In this document: positions 20,392 through 27,103 of the stretch, one piece after another | Layout of the letters: each line of letters begins with the position of its first letter | Numbering within the stretch: the stretch's first letter is position 1 | IMG/VR virus record: IMGVR_UViG_3300032116_000331 | Coordinates: 1-48,328 of that record | DNA length: 48,328 nt | Source of the DNA: a virus | Reading direction: 5' to 3' (one strand) | The notes under the pieces: generated by a model | What the model saw: the letters and a program-made list of their open reading frames with translations, nothing else | What the model was told of the DNA's origin: nothing | The model's database searches: none | Position numbers and translations under genes: made by a program

Positions 20392-20802
20392 ATGGAATCT
20401 AGAGAGCAGTGGAGAGCGGTTCCTTCATCGCCTTGGATCTTTGTTTCATCCCATGGGCGAGTGATGGTTCCGCCGAAAATTGGAACTATGCCGAACGGAG
20501 GGATCAAGCACTACGAAGGCAACCCAAGGTTTGGGCAGTGGGATGGATCGCGATACATCGTCACTGTGAATGGGAAGACCTACAAGGTCGCTCGCCTCGT
20601 GTGCGAGGCATTCAACGGGCCGCCGCCGGAGGGCATGAATGTGTGCATGCACTTGGACGAAAACTCCAGGAACAACCTGCCTACAAACCTGCAATGGGGG
20701 ACGCAAAAAGAGAACCTGAATGCGCCTGGATTCATCGCCTACTGCAAGAGCAGAACAGGGCCAAACAGCCCGGCCGTCAAGGGCAGGAGGAAAGCAGCAT
20801 GA
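20392..20802 (+). CDS. HNH homing endonuclease (NUMOD4-HNH type)
   Basis: 136 residues. An N-terminal NUMOD4-like segment (REQWRAVPSSPWIFVSSHGR) is followed by IVTVNGKTYKVARLVCEAFN, GPPPEGMNVCMHLDENSRNN and LPTNLQWGTQKENLN, the HNH core with His, Asn and Asn positions. The gene is visibly less GC-rich than its neighbours and uses A/T-ending codons (for example AAA, GAA, TCT), which marks it as recently acquired. It sits between SSB and a small gene and interrupts neither, as free-standing homing endonucleases do. Confidence 0.88.
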   Translation: MESREQWRAVPSSPWIFVSSHGRVMVPPKIGTMPNGGIKHYEGNPRFGQWDGSRYIVTVNGKTYKVARLVCEAFNGPPPEGMNVCMHLDENSRNNLPTNLQWGTQKENLNAPGFIAYCKSRTGPNSPAVKGRRKAA

Positions 20803-20969
20803 ACCAAAGCAGTCTCCCTATGCCTGACTCGCATATGGCCCAGGCCCACCGGATCGCAGCAGAGCACGCCCTGCGCGATCCGTTCCGCGGGCCGCGCGAG
20901 AGGCAGGAGCGGCACGACTACTACATGCGCAAGGCCGAAGAGGCGGAGCGCAAGGATCGGGCGGACTGA
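20799..20969 (+). CDS. Small hypothetical protein (56 residues)
   Basis: ATG 20799 overlaps the HNH gene stop (ATGA). MNQSSLPMPDSHMAQAHRIA and AEHALRDPFRGPRERQERHD lead into a charged helix (MRKAEEAERKDRAD). GC-rich third positions return, so this gene belongs with the phage background rather than the HNH insert. Function unknown. Confidence 0.6.
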   Translation: MNQSSLPMPDSHMAQAHRIAAEHALRDPFRGPRERQERHDYYMRKAEEAERKDRAD

Positions 20970-21051
20970 CCGCCGGAGCGCCGCGGGAGTCGCGGCACCC
21001 AGAAAGATTGATGGTGCGGGCGGCGCGACCTGGAAATTGGAGCCGCCGGCA

Positions 21052-21082
21052 GCCCGCCGCCGTGAAAGGCGGGCGCTGTTTT
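21052..21082 (+). terminator. Possible intrinsic terminator or first hairpin of an RNA element
   Basis: GCCCGCC (21052-21058) pairs with GGCGGGC (21068-21074) across a nine-base loop, followed by GCTGTTTTC. The T run is weak. The right arm touches the start of the 25-position stem described next, so the two folds may exclude each other, as in an attenuator. Confidence 0.5.
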
Positions 21083-21237
21083 CGGTCTGGGCACTTGGCG
21101 GCGTGGATGGACACGCAGAACTGCCCCATATGAAGGCGGACGGAAGATTGGGGCCATCCCGGGTGGCATAGCTAAGAGTCTCCGAAGTCGCCAAGCCGGT
21201 ATCAATCCCGGCCCAAGTGCCCAGACCCAAGACAGCG
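21074..21237 (+). ncRNA. Candidate structured RNA element 1 (25-position closing stem)
   Basis: Bases 21074-21098 pair with 21213-21237: 15 uninterrupted Watson-Crick pairs on the inner side (GGTCTGGGCACTTGG with CCAAGTGCCCAGACC), one C-C mismatch, then nine more pairs including one G-U. The enclosed 114 bases can form a further hairpin next to the stem (21195-21212, GCCGG/CCGGC). It lies in the plus-strand operon between coding genes. No known RNA family was recognised; I rejected tRNA. Length and single mismatch resemble an RNase III substrate. Confidence 0.6.
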
Positions 21238-21283
21238 ACACACACGCCCCAGGCCGGGGCGCCTACTCACGATGGAGGGCGGT

Positions 21284-21535
21284 ATGTTGAAGGTATTCAG
21301 GTGCGGCGAGTACGACTGGTACGCAGCAGAGAACGCAGAGCAGGCGGCGCGTCTGTATTTGGAGCAGATCGGGGACGAGCTTGAAGAGCTTCCAGACGAG
21401 CTGACAGACGAAGAACTCGACAAGGAATTCCATGAGTTTGACGAGGACGAGAGCCCCACAGGTGGCATGACAACTTTTCGCAAGATGCTTGCAGAACACG
21501 GGACTGAGCCTGGTTGGCTCTGCGGCACGGAATGA
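21284..21535 (+). CDS. Small acidic protein between two RNA-fold candidates
   Basis: 83 residues from ATG 21284, chosen because GGAGGG lies just upstream; ATG 21272 would add four residues. It begins MLKVFRCGEYDWYAAENAEQ and is very acidic in the middle (IGDELEELPDELTDEELDKE, FHEFDEDE). The net charge and size recall DNA-mimic inhibitors of restriction or CRISPR systems, but charge alone is weak evidence and no family is recognised. It is flanked on both sides by long-stem RNA elements, which suggests its mRNA is processed or its expression is controlled post-transcriptionally. Confidence 0.7.
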   Translation: MLKVFRCGEYDWYAAENAEQAARLYLEQIGDELEELPDELTDEELDKEFHEFDEDESPTGGMTTFRKMLAEHGTEPGWLCGTE

Positions 21536-21542
21536 CCCCGCC

Positions 21543-21684
21543 GCCGCGCCCTAGCCCGGCGCGGCAGGTGGCAGCACCTTGAGAGCTGGCGGCTGCAGAA
21601 ACCGTCCGGACGGCGCGACAGTTTCGCGCTGGTCAGCGGCAGCAGGTGAGAAACCAGCTCAGCCGCCAGCTCTGAGGGTGTTGC
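21543..21684 (+). ncRNA. Candidate structured RNA element 2 (25-position closing stem)
   Basis: An 8-pair hairpin (GCCGCGCC 21543-21550 with GGCGCGGC 21558-21565) precedes a stem pairing 21571-21595 with 21660-21684: 14 perfect pairs inside, one G-G mismatch, then ten pairs with two G-U. Inside the 64-base loop lie CCGTCCGGACGG, a six-pair hairpin at 21614-21630 (GCGCGA/TCGCGC) and a CTGGT/ACCAG stem (21629-21656). Architecture matches element 1 although the sequence differs. Together with 21685-21797 this is a 262-base stretch without a gene. Confidence 0.6.
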
Positions 21685-21797
21685 ACGCGGGGGCGACCCG
21701 CAGCGGCTGAATGTCGTGTATGAGGCGCGCGGACGAATCGGCCACCGTGCCATGCCGGACTCGCACCCGGCCCCTCACCAATCAACAGGAGACACGC

Positions 21798-22106
21798 ATG
21801 ACCACGACAAACGACGACGGCATTCACCCGATGGTGATGAAGGCGGCGCGAGCTTATCTCGAAATGGATGATGGAGATTCCGCCCCGTTGGAATTTTACA
21901 TTACAAAAGCTACTCGAATCCTCACCGTCTGCGGGGCGCTGGAGCTGTTGGAGGCCTTTGAGGAGTGGAAGCGTCTAGGCGACAGCGGCTGCTCTCATGA
22001 TGACTGGCAGAACTGTCTGAACAAGCGAGACACGATCATCGCCAAGGCACGAGACGTGCCGAGTGACGGAAAGTCGCAAAGCGACTATGAGGCCAACAGC
22101 CGATAA
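21798..22106 (+). CDS. Hypothetical protein
   Basis: 102 residues from ATG 21798 with CAGGAGACACGC before it; the longer frame to 21711 starts inside the RNA region. It is helical and mixed charge (HPMVMKAARAYLEMDDGDSA, LLEAFEEWKRLGDSGCSHDD), with less GC-biased codons than the replication genes. No domain recognised. Confidence 0.7.
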   Translation: MTTTNDDGIHPMVMKAARAYLEMDDGDSAPLEFYITKATRILTVCGALELLEAFEEWKRLGDSGCSHDDWQNCLNKRDTIIAKARDVPSDGKSQSDYEANSR

Positions 22107-22127
22107 GGTCTACGGGAGCGCGCCAGA

Positions 22128-22334
22128 ATGAAGATCAGCAAAACTGCAACCTACGATGTAACGTTTCAAGTTGGATATTTTGAGGCGCTTGAAGGCGGCA
22201 TGGACAGCAGAACTTTCGGCCCAGACTGTTCCGATCTGTCAGAAGCTATCCATCATCTTGAGCTTGCGGAAATCGCGAGGCCCGGTCATGACTGGATCAT
22301 TACTGCAACCGTATCGAAGAGCATTAAGCCATGA
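22128..22334 (+). CDS. Hypothetical protein
   Basis: 68 residues, ATG 22128, coupled to the next gene by ATGA. A small beta-alpha protein (KISKTATYDVTFQVGYFEAL, DLSEAIHHLELAEIARPGHD, WIITATVSKSIKP). A/T-richer codons suggest it was acquired with its left neighbour. Function unknown. Confidence 0.65.
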   Translation: MKISKTATYDVTFQVGYFEALEGGMDSRTFGPDCSDLSEAIHHLELAEIARPGHDWIITATVSKSIKP

Positions 22335-22894
22335 CTGACACCACCAACGCGGGGCCGGTGTTGCCGGAGTTTCCGGAAGTCCCCGATCCCACCGCGCCGC
22401 TTGTCAACTACGGGTCAGCCGGAGCCGGCTACGAAATTTTCGTCAGAGAGGGCTGTCAATACACAGAGGAAGAAGTGCGCACGCACGCCGAAGCCTACGG
22501 CCTCCAGTGCTGGAACGCCTGCGTCGAGCAGGTGGCGGGGCCGCTGCGGGAGCGGGTCGCGGAGTTGGAGCGGGAGAACGCAGTGCTAGCCGAGAGCATC
22601 GCACTCGGCCCCGGCGCCGAAGCGGTCAAGTCGATTTCGGACGAACTCGACCGCCTCCGCGCCGAGAACGTCATCGAGTGGGAGCCAGGCCGGAGCTACA
22701 CGGCCGCCGAGCTGCTGCGGCGGGCGATCCGAGGGATCAGGGTGCGCAAGGGGCGGCCGCTCTGGCCGGCGGTCATGAACCTGTGCGGCGTCGGCAGTAA
22801 CGTGGGCCACCACCTGTGCCGTTGGGCTGGCCGCGATCCGGACACCGGGGCTGATCTGGACGCCGCACGAGTGGCGATTGAGGGGAACCAGTGA
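22331..22894 (+). CDS. Hypothetical protein with central coiled coil
   Basis: 187 residues (ATGA start). A proline-rich N-terminus (GPVLPEFPEVPDPTAPL) leads to a tyrosine/cysteine segment, a leucine-zipper-like helix (LRERVAELERENAVLAESIA) and a C-terminal segment (AAELLRRAIRGIRVRKGRPL) ending with a tryptophan-rich part. I see no enzymatic motif. Similar 'coiled coil plus tail' proteins fill the accessory part of many early phage operons. Confidence 0.7.
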   Translation: MTDTTNAGPVLPEFPEVPDPTAPLVNYGSAGAGYEIFVREGCQYTEEEVRTHAEAYGLQCWNACVEQVAGPLRERVAELERENAVLAESIALGPGAEAVKSISDELDRLRAENVIEWEPGRSYTAAELLRRAIRGIRVRKGRPLWPAVMNLCGVGSNVGHHLCRWAGRDPDTGADLDAARVAIEGNQ

Positions 22895-23088
22895 TCAGGC
22901 ATGGCAGGTTTGCAGACCCGTGGCGCGGCGACGGTTGGATGATCGCGGCCGGCAACTGGCTGTTGGCGATCCGCTGGCGATGGCGGTTCGCGTTCGTTCG
23001 GCCGGCGGGGAAGCCAGGATATGCCCGGCTGTACGTCGGGCCGGTCGAGATCGAGCACAGGGGAGCCCGTACGGGCTTGGATGGGTGA
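22891..23088 (+). CDS. Small hypothetical protein (65 residues)
   Basis: GTG 22891 in a GTGA overlap. It is rich in Arg and Trp (ADPWRGDGWMIAAGNWLLAI, RWRWRFAFVRPAGKPGYARL), with a short hydrophobic patch that is not a full membrane span. Function unknown. Confidence 0.6.
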   Translation: MIRHGRFADPWRGDGWMIAAGNWLLAIRWRWRFAFVRPAGKPGYARLYVGPVEIEHRGARTGLDG

Positions 23089-23336
23089 TGGTTCTCTGCC
23101 GACGCAAGACAGACGGCGCGATATTCCGCCCGTCGCACCCAGACGACTACTGCCACGGGCAAGCGATGGCCGACGCGATCCTCGGGAATCTTCGGTTCTA
23201 CTTCCGAGGCGTTCGCTGGCAGCCTCGCCGATGGTGGCAGATCCGCGGCAGGTGGATAGACACGGGCGAAATCTGGGAGTCGGAGTCCGGCGAGTTCGAT
23301 GTAATCAGACAGCCAGGAAAGGAGACCGACAAATGA
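23085..23336 (+). CDS. Small hypothetical protein (83 residues)
   Basis: Starts at GTG 23085 (GTGA) or at ATG 23088 (TGATG). The middle contains DDYCHGQAMADAILGNLRFY and a tryptophan cluster (VRWQPRRWWQIRGRWIDTGE). It is coupled to the excisionase gene by ATGA. No family recognised. Confidence 0.6.
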   Translation: MMVLCRRKTDGAIFRPSHPDDYCHGQAMADAILGNLRFYFRGVRWQPRRWWQIRGRWIDTGEIWESESGEFDVIRQPGKETDK

Positions 23337-23614
23337 TCGACATCGGCCCCGCCGGCTTCATGCGAGCGCCTGCGCAGCCCGCCGAGCCCGTCGCCCTACT
23401 CCGCCTGCCCCAGGTGCTGGCCCGCACCGGCTACAGCCGCTCCGGCTGGTACAAGGCCATCGCCGAGGGTCGCGCCCCGGCTCCGGTCAAGCGCGGCCGG
23501 GCGAGCCTGTGGCGCTCTGACTTGATCGCGGACTTGATCGACCGCGAGAGTATGGGCCCCGGTATGGGCCGGGAATCCGGAGTCTCCGCCGAACCCAGTA
23601 GCCGCGCGGCCTGA
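23333..23614 (+). CDS. AlpA-like excisionase/regulator
   Basis: 93 residues from ATG 23333 (ATGA). The MerR-like HTH typical of AlpA/Xis proteins is clear: LLRLPQVLARTGYSRSGWYK, AIAEGRAPAPVKRGRASLWR, SDLIADLID. Standing directly before the integrase gene, it probably acts as recombination directionality factor and may also activate int, as AlpA does in P4-type elements. The C-terminal tail (ESMGPGMGRESG) is encoded by a tandem repeat that recurs at the int start. Confidence 0.85.
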   Translation: MIDIGPAGFMRAPAQPAEPVALLRLPQVLARTGYSRSGWYKAIAEGRAPAPVKRGRASLWRSDLIADLIDRESMGPGMGRESGVSAEPSSRAA

Positions 23615-23766
23615 CGGCGAAGTGATGGCGGAGGGAGTGGCCGTTTTCGACGTCCGCCGACGTCCGCCATAGTCCACCGCGCCGCGCCCTGCAAGGGCTG
23701 GCGTCCATCGGCGTCTATCGGCATGCTCCGCGATCCACCACCGGAGTATGGGCCGGAGTATGGGCC
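23551..23766. repeat. Clustered tandem repeats between xis and int (candidate attP/arm sites)
   Basis: TATGGGCC occurs four times, in two pairs each spaced 12 bases (23551, 23563; 23747, 23759); the second pair is a perfect 12-base tandem CCGGAGTATGGG. Between them lie two further tandems: CGACGTCCGC twice at 23648-23667, and GCGTCCATCG then GCGTCTATCG at 23701-23720. Such 10-12 base phased sites suit cooperative Xis/Int binding. P4-type integrases usually have attP on the 5' side of int, so attP is likely here; the core cannot be identified without a host junction. Confidence 0.6.
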
Positions 23767-24893
23767 GACCGATCAATCGCCTGTCCGCGCGCGCTGCGCA
23801 GACGCTCGGGCCGGGGATGCACGCCGACGGCGGCGGCCTGTACCTGCGCGTCGACGACAGCCGGCGCACATGGATCTTCCGGTATCGCCGAGCCGGCCGC
23901 CTGCGCGACATGGGTCTCGGCCGCGCCGCTGACGTGAACCTTGCAGACGCCCGCCGCCGGGCCGCCGAGGCGCGCGCGCTGCTGGCGCAGGGGATAGACC
24001 CGATCGAGTCTCGCGAGTCGCACAGCGCGCCGCGGACGTGGGGCGACGCCTGCGCCGACTACATCGCCAGCCAGTCCGGCGCATGGCGGAATGACGCCCA
24101 GGCCCAGCAGTGGCGGCAGAGCCTCGCCGACCACGGGCCGGATCCAGCTTTGCCGCTGGCGGCCGTCACCACTGACGTCGTGCTGCGCTGCCTGTCAGCG
24201 CTGTGGCAGGACCGCACGGAGACGGCAACGCGGATCCGCGGCCGGATCGAGCGGATATGGGACGCGGAGCGCGTGCGCGGCAACGTCACCGGCGAGAACC
24301 CGGCGCGCTGGCGCGGGCACCTGTCCGCCCTGCTGCCGAAGCCGGCGCAGGTGCGGCGCGTGCGGCACTTCGCGGCCATGCCCTACGCGGAGCTGCCGGG
24401 CTTCATGCGCGAGCTGCTGGCAGGAGAAGGCGTCGGCCGGCTGGCGATGGCGTGGACGATCCTCACCGCGGCACGCACGGGCGAGACAACGGGCATGCAG
24501 TGGGGTGAGGTTGCCGGCGACCTGTGGACGATCCCGGCCGATCGGATGAAGGCAGGCCGGGCGCACCGCGTGCCGCTGGTGCCGCAGGCTCTGGCGCTGC
24601 TGGAGCGCCGGCCGCGCGAGGCCCCGCCGTGGGCGCTGTCGGAGAACACAATGCTCTTTCTGCTGCAGCGCGAGCCGCCGCGCGGGCTGGGCCGTCCGTA
24701 CACGGTCCACGGCTTCCGCTCGGCGTTCCGCGATTGGGCCGCGGAGCAGACCAGCCACGCCAGCGAGGTGATCGAAATGGCGCTCGCGCACTCGATCCGC
24801 GACAAGACGGAGGCGGCCTACCGGCGCGGGGATCTGCTCGACAAGCGCCGGGCACTCATGCGGGACTGGGCGCAGCACCTGCTGCCAGAATGA
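23748..24893 (+). CDS. int: Tyrosine integrase (P4 type)
   Basis: 381 residues from ATG 23748 (ATG 23760 is equally possible). The N-terminal DUF4102-like arm-binding domain (LSARAAQTLGPGMHADGGGL) is followed by the core-binding domain and a catalytic domain with Arg243 (TAARTGETTG), His321 and Arg324 (VHGFRSAF), His348 (LAHSIRDKTE) and the nucleophile Tyr358 (EAAYRRGD). It catalyses site-specific insertion of phage DNA, commonly at a tRNA or tmRNA gene for this type; no such 3' end is recognisable in the window. Confidence 0.95.
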   Translation: MGRSMGRPINRLSARAAQTLGPGMHADGGGLYLRVDDSRRTWIFRYRRAGRLRDMGLGRAADVNLADARRRAAEARALLAQGIDPIESRESHSAPRTWGDACADYIASQSGAWRNDAQAQQWRQSLADHGPDPALPLAAVTTDVVLRCLSALWQDRTETATRIRGRIERIWDAERVRGNVTGENPARWRGHLSALLPKPAQVRRVRHFAAMPYAELPGFMRELLAGEGVGRLAMAWTILTAARTGETTGMQWGEVAGDLWTIPADRMKAGRAHRVPLVPQALALLERRPREAPPWALSENTMLFLLQREPPRGLGRPYTVHGFRSAFRDWAAEQTSHASEVIEMALAHSIRDKTEAAYRRGDLLDKRRALMRDWAQHLLPE

Positions 24894-24894
24894 A

Positions 24895-24922
24895 AAAGCC
24901 CCGCCATCGCTGGCAGGGCTTT
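24895..24922. terminator. Bidirectional intrinsic terminator between int and the tail operon
   Basis: AAAGCCC and GGGCTTT close a stem with a mismatch and four more pairs. On the minus strand it ends in five T, so it should stop the late tail transcript; it also ends the converging int transcript. The rest of the gap to 25069 holds only short palindromes (AGGGCT-GG-AGCCCT at 24927-24940; GGATG/CATCC near 24954-24967) and no gene that I can support. Confidence 0.8.
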
Positions 24923-25069
24923 GAGTAGGGCTGGAGCCCTTGCCCACCCCCGAGGATGGGCGCATCCCTGCCTATGGCGGGGACCGACCGTCCAGGGCCG
25001 GCGGCATGGGCGCAACCCCGATTGCTCGGAGACTCCAGCTTTAGCGCTCCACGGCGCAATGATGCTGGA

Positions 25070-25198
25070 TCAGCGCAGCCCAATCAACCGCTTGGCCGCC
25101 TCGCGGATCTTCCGGCAGCGCTCGCAGGGCGGCTTAGGGTCAGGCGGCGGCGCGCGCTTCGGTGCCGGTCGCGACTTCGGACGCGCGAACCGGATCAC
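25070..25198 (-). CDS. Small basic proline-rich protein, last gene of the late operon
   Basis: GTG 25198 in GTGA with the preceding stop; 42 residues. VIRFARPKSRPAPKRAPPPD is followed by PPCERCRKIREAAKRLIGLR with a single C-x2-C. Short CERC-containing proteins at the end of tail modules occur in related phages as far as I recall. The role is unknown. Confidence 0.6.
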   Translation of the reverse strand: MIRFARPKSRPAPKRAPPPDPKPPCERCRKIREAAKRLIGLR

Positions 25199-25530
25199 TC
25201 GACGATCTCCACTGACGTCACCAGAACATCGAACACCTCGCCGTCGCACGCGCGGGTGAGCTGCCACGTTCCCGGGCTCTCGCTCTGGTCGCAGTAGCTG
25301 GGCTCCGCGGTGTAGCCCTCTGGTACCGCCGTGAGCAGGGTCCAGCAGATCTCTTCGCCGGTGATCACGCCGCGCACGGACGCCGCTGCCGGCGGGTCTG
25401 CCACGCCGGTGCAATCGCCAGGGGTCGGCGTCTCGCGCTCGCGCGGCGGGCGCACGGCGGGCGGCAGCACGATGGTCTGAGTAAAGCCGGACTGCGTGGT
25501 GATAGGCAGCAGGCGGAATCGCCGGGTCAT
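25195..25530 (-). CDS. Hypothetical protein of the tail-tip cluster
   Basis: 111 residues (ATGA start). A basic start (MTRRFRLLPITTQSGFTQTI) is followed by a proline-rich stretch and a small domain with four cysteines (DCTGVAD, EICWTLL, YCDQSE, RACDGEVFDVLVTSV). The position at the distal end of the tail genes suggests a tip or accessory structural part, perhaps disulfide- or metal-stabilised. Confidence 0.65.
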   Translation of the reverse strand: MTRRFRLLPITTQSGFTQTIVLPPAVRPPRERETPTPGDCTGVADPPAAASVRGVITGEEICWTLLTAVPEGYTAEPSYCDQSESPGTWQLTRACDGEVFDVLVTSVEIVE

Positions 25531-26780
25531 ACCGTCACTTCCGTGGCGAACTCGCGGCCGTCCGCGGTGCGCACTTGGATGACATGCACACCCGGCGGCA
25601 TGGCGCTGGCCGGGAAGCTGACGCGGCCGGCGCCGTCGGTCTGGCGGGTGATGTTGTCGTTCAGGCGACAGGACGCGCCGACGATCGGGCGGCCGTCAGC
25701 CTCGCGCAGCGTCAGCACGCGCTCGCTGCCGATCGTCTCGATGGTGATGGCCTCGTACTGCTGCACGTCCAGCGCAGCCGACTGACTGACTAGGCGCACC
25801 GCGGGCACGTCGCCGACCGGCACTTCGAATCGAACGCGGGTGCTGCCGTCCTGCGGGTCAAGCTCGCGGCCCAGCACCACGGCCGAGGCCTGCACCGGGA
25901 ACGTGGGGTGATCCAGCGCCACGACATCGCCGATGCGCAGCACGCGCTCGACCGCGCCGGTGCCGACCGACCATGCAGGCCGGGCGCGCTGGCGCAGGGC
26001 GCGCGAGGCGACGGCGATGGCGACGCGGGGCGAGGCGAGCCAAGGCGCATCCTCGACGCGCTCGCGCCGGCCGTAGGCGGCCACGCTGTCGGGGGCTTCG
26101 ATCCGAACAGACGCGCGCGGCTGGCCGTCTTCGATGGCGAACCGGAGCGTCAGGTCATTGGCTAGGGTGTCCAGCTGCAGGGCCGCGTCGATCTCGACCT
26201 CGGCGCCGATGCGCCAGCCTGCGGTCGGGGCGTCGCCAGGCCAGAGGAAGGCCCTACCCTCGGAGAACACAGCGCCGATGCTGGCGCACAGGCTGCGGAC
26301 GACGGCGCGCAGGATGTCGGCGCGCTCGATGCTGCCGCCGACCTCAAGACCTGCAGCGGCGCACGCGCCCCGGAACTCCGACAGGTCGATCGCAGGGCGG
26401 CCGGCGATGCTGGTCAGGATGTCGGCCAGCACGTCCGCCGGATTGGTCATCAGCCCGCTGGCCCCCAGCTTGCCGCGGCCGCGCGCCACGAGGTCGGCGC
26501 CCTCTTCTACGGGCTGCGTGAACTCCACGAACGCGACCGCGCGCCCGGTGTCGTCCGTGCCGTTGCGGTGCTCCCAGTTGCCCACGGCCTGGCCACCGAC
26601 AAGCACGGCATCCACGCCGGCGACAGGATGGTCGGCCCACACGAACGTGCGCCGGTCTTGGCTGTACTGCAGCAGCCGGCCGCCGGTCACGCCGTAACGG
26701 TGCGGGATCGGCACGGGCTCGCGGAAGCCCGGCCAGACGGCCGTAGTGCGCAGCGGTAGGGGCGCGGAGAGCGGGGTCAT
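25527..26780 (-). CDS. Tail-tip protein with C-terminal Ig/carboxypeptidase-regulatory-like domain
   Basis: 417 residues from ATG 26780 (ATGA); the 112-codon extension to 27116 is a shadow of the next gene. The body (WEHRNGTDDTGRAVAFVEFT, NPADVLADILTSIAGRPAID, IERADILRAVVRSLCASIGA) looks like part of a baseplate hub of gpJ/gp27 type. The last 80 residues (LTLREADGRPIVGASCRLND, DGAGRVSFPASAMPPGVHVI) match the pattern of carboxypeptidase-regulatory or bacterial Ig-like beta domains often found on phage tips. Likely a tail-tip component contacting the host surface. Confidence 0.7.
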   Translation of the reverse strand: MTPLSAPLPLRTTAVWPGFREPVPIPHRYGVTGGRLLQYSQDRRTFVWADHPVAGVDAVLVGGQAVGNWEHRNGTDDTGRAVAFVEFTQPVEEGADLVARGRGKLGASGLMTNPADVLADILTSIAGRPAIDLSEFRGACAAAGLEVGGSIERADILRAVVRSLCASIGAVFSEGRAFLWPGDAPTAGWRIGAEVEIDAALQLDTLANDLTLRFAIEDGQPRASVRIEAPDSVAAYGRRERVEDAPWLASPRVAIAVASRALRQRARPAWSVGTGAVERVLRIGDVVALDHPTFPVQASAVVLGRELDPQDGSTRVRFEVPVGDVPAVRLVSQSAALDVQQYEAITIETIGSERVLTLREADGRPIVGASCRLNDNITRQTDGAGRVSFPASAMPPGVHVIQVRTADGREFATEVTV

Positions 26781-27103
26781 GATTCCACCGTGACCGTGGC
26801 CGAGCCGCGGCCGAGCCGGATCTCGGCGACGATGCCGCTGAACACCTGCCCGGCAGGCGTCATCAGCCGAGCGCGCGCACCCACAGGCGGGCGCCGCGCC
26901 AGCAGGGCCGAGGCCTCGCCGTTGGTGTTCATCAGTTCGAGCGTGATGTTCGGGTCTTCGCCGTCCACGTCCGCGCGCAGGGCGCCGACTCGCTGCAGGA
27001 TCGCGTGCCTGGACGCCTGCGCATCCATGTGCTGCAAGGCCGCTGCGTCGGCGTAGAACTGGCGCACGGGGTTGCCCTCGATCACAAGCCAGACGGGCGT
27101 CAT
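26777..27103 (-). CDS. Tail protein of unknown function
   Basis: 108 residues, coupled by ATGA to both neighbours. Begins TPVWLVIEGNPVRQFYADAA; the rest is a beta-rich small domain (DPNITLELMNTNGEASALLA, GQVFSGIVAEIRLGRGSATV). Situated between the very large tail protein and the tip protein, it may be a hub or tip adaptor. Confidence 0.7.
   Translation of the reverse strand: MTPVWLVIEGNPVRQFYADAAALQHMDAQASRHAILQRVGALRADVDGEDPNITLELMNTNGEASALLARRPPVGARARLMTPAGQVFSGIVAEIRLGRGSATVTVES

Larger units (their letters stand above)
20970..21283 (+). other. Non-coding region upstream of the acidic-protein gene
   Basis: 314 bases with no credible gene on either strand. It holds a GC hairpin with a short T run (21052-21082) and the first long-stem RNA candidate (21074-21237). 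A smaller hairpin is possible inside at 21195-21212. The right end carries the ribosome site of the gene at 21284. The part from 20970 to 21050 shows only short GC hairpins (for example around 20980-21000). Confidence 0.6.

Noticed and set aside
21140-21225. Possible tRNA (T-arm-like GCCGG, loop, CCGGC and an acceptor-like end)
   Set aside because: The D and anticodon arms do not form, the putative T loop has eight bases and the acceptor pairs poorly. The paired bases are better explained by the long stem at 21074-21237.
23620-23740. CCACCA near 23735 as a tRNA 3' end
   Set aside because: It is not preceded by an acceptor stem or T arm; the match is a chance hexamer in a repeat-rich region.
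24894-25069. tRNA 3' end or attP core downstream of int
   Set aside because: No T-arm plus acceptor pattern was found; only terminator and short palindromes. attP cannot be placed here from sequence alone.
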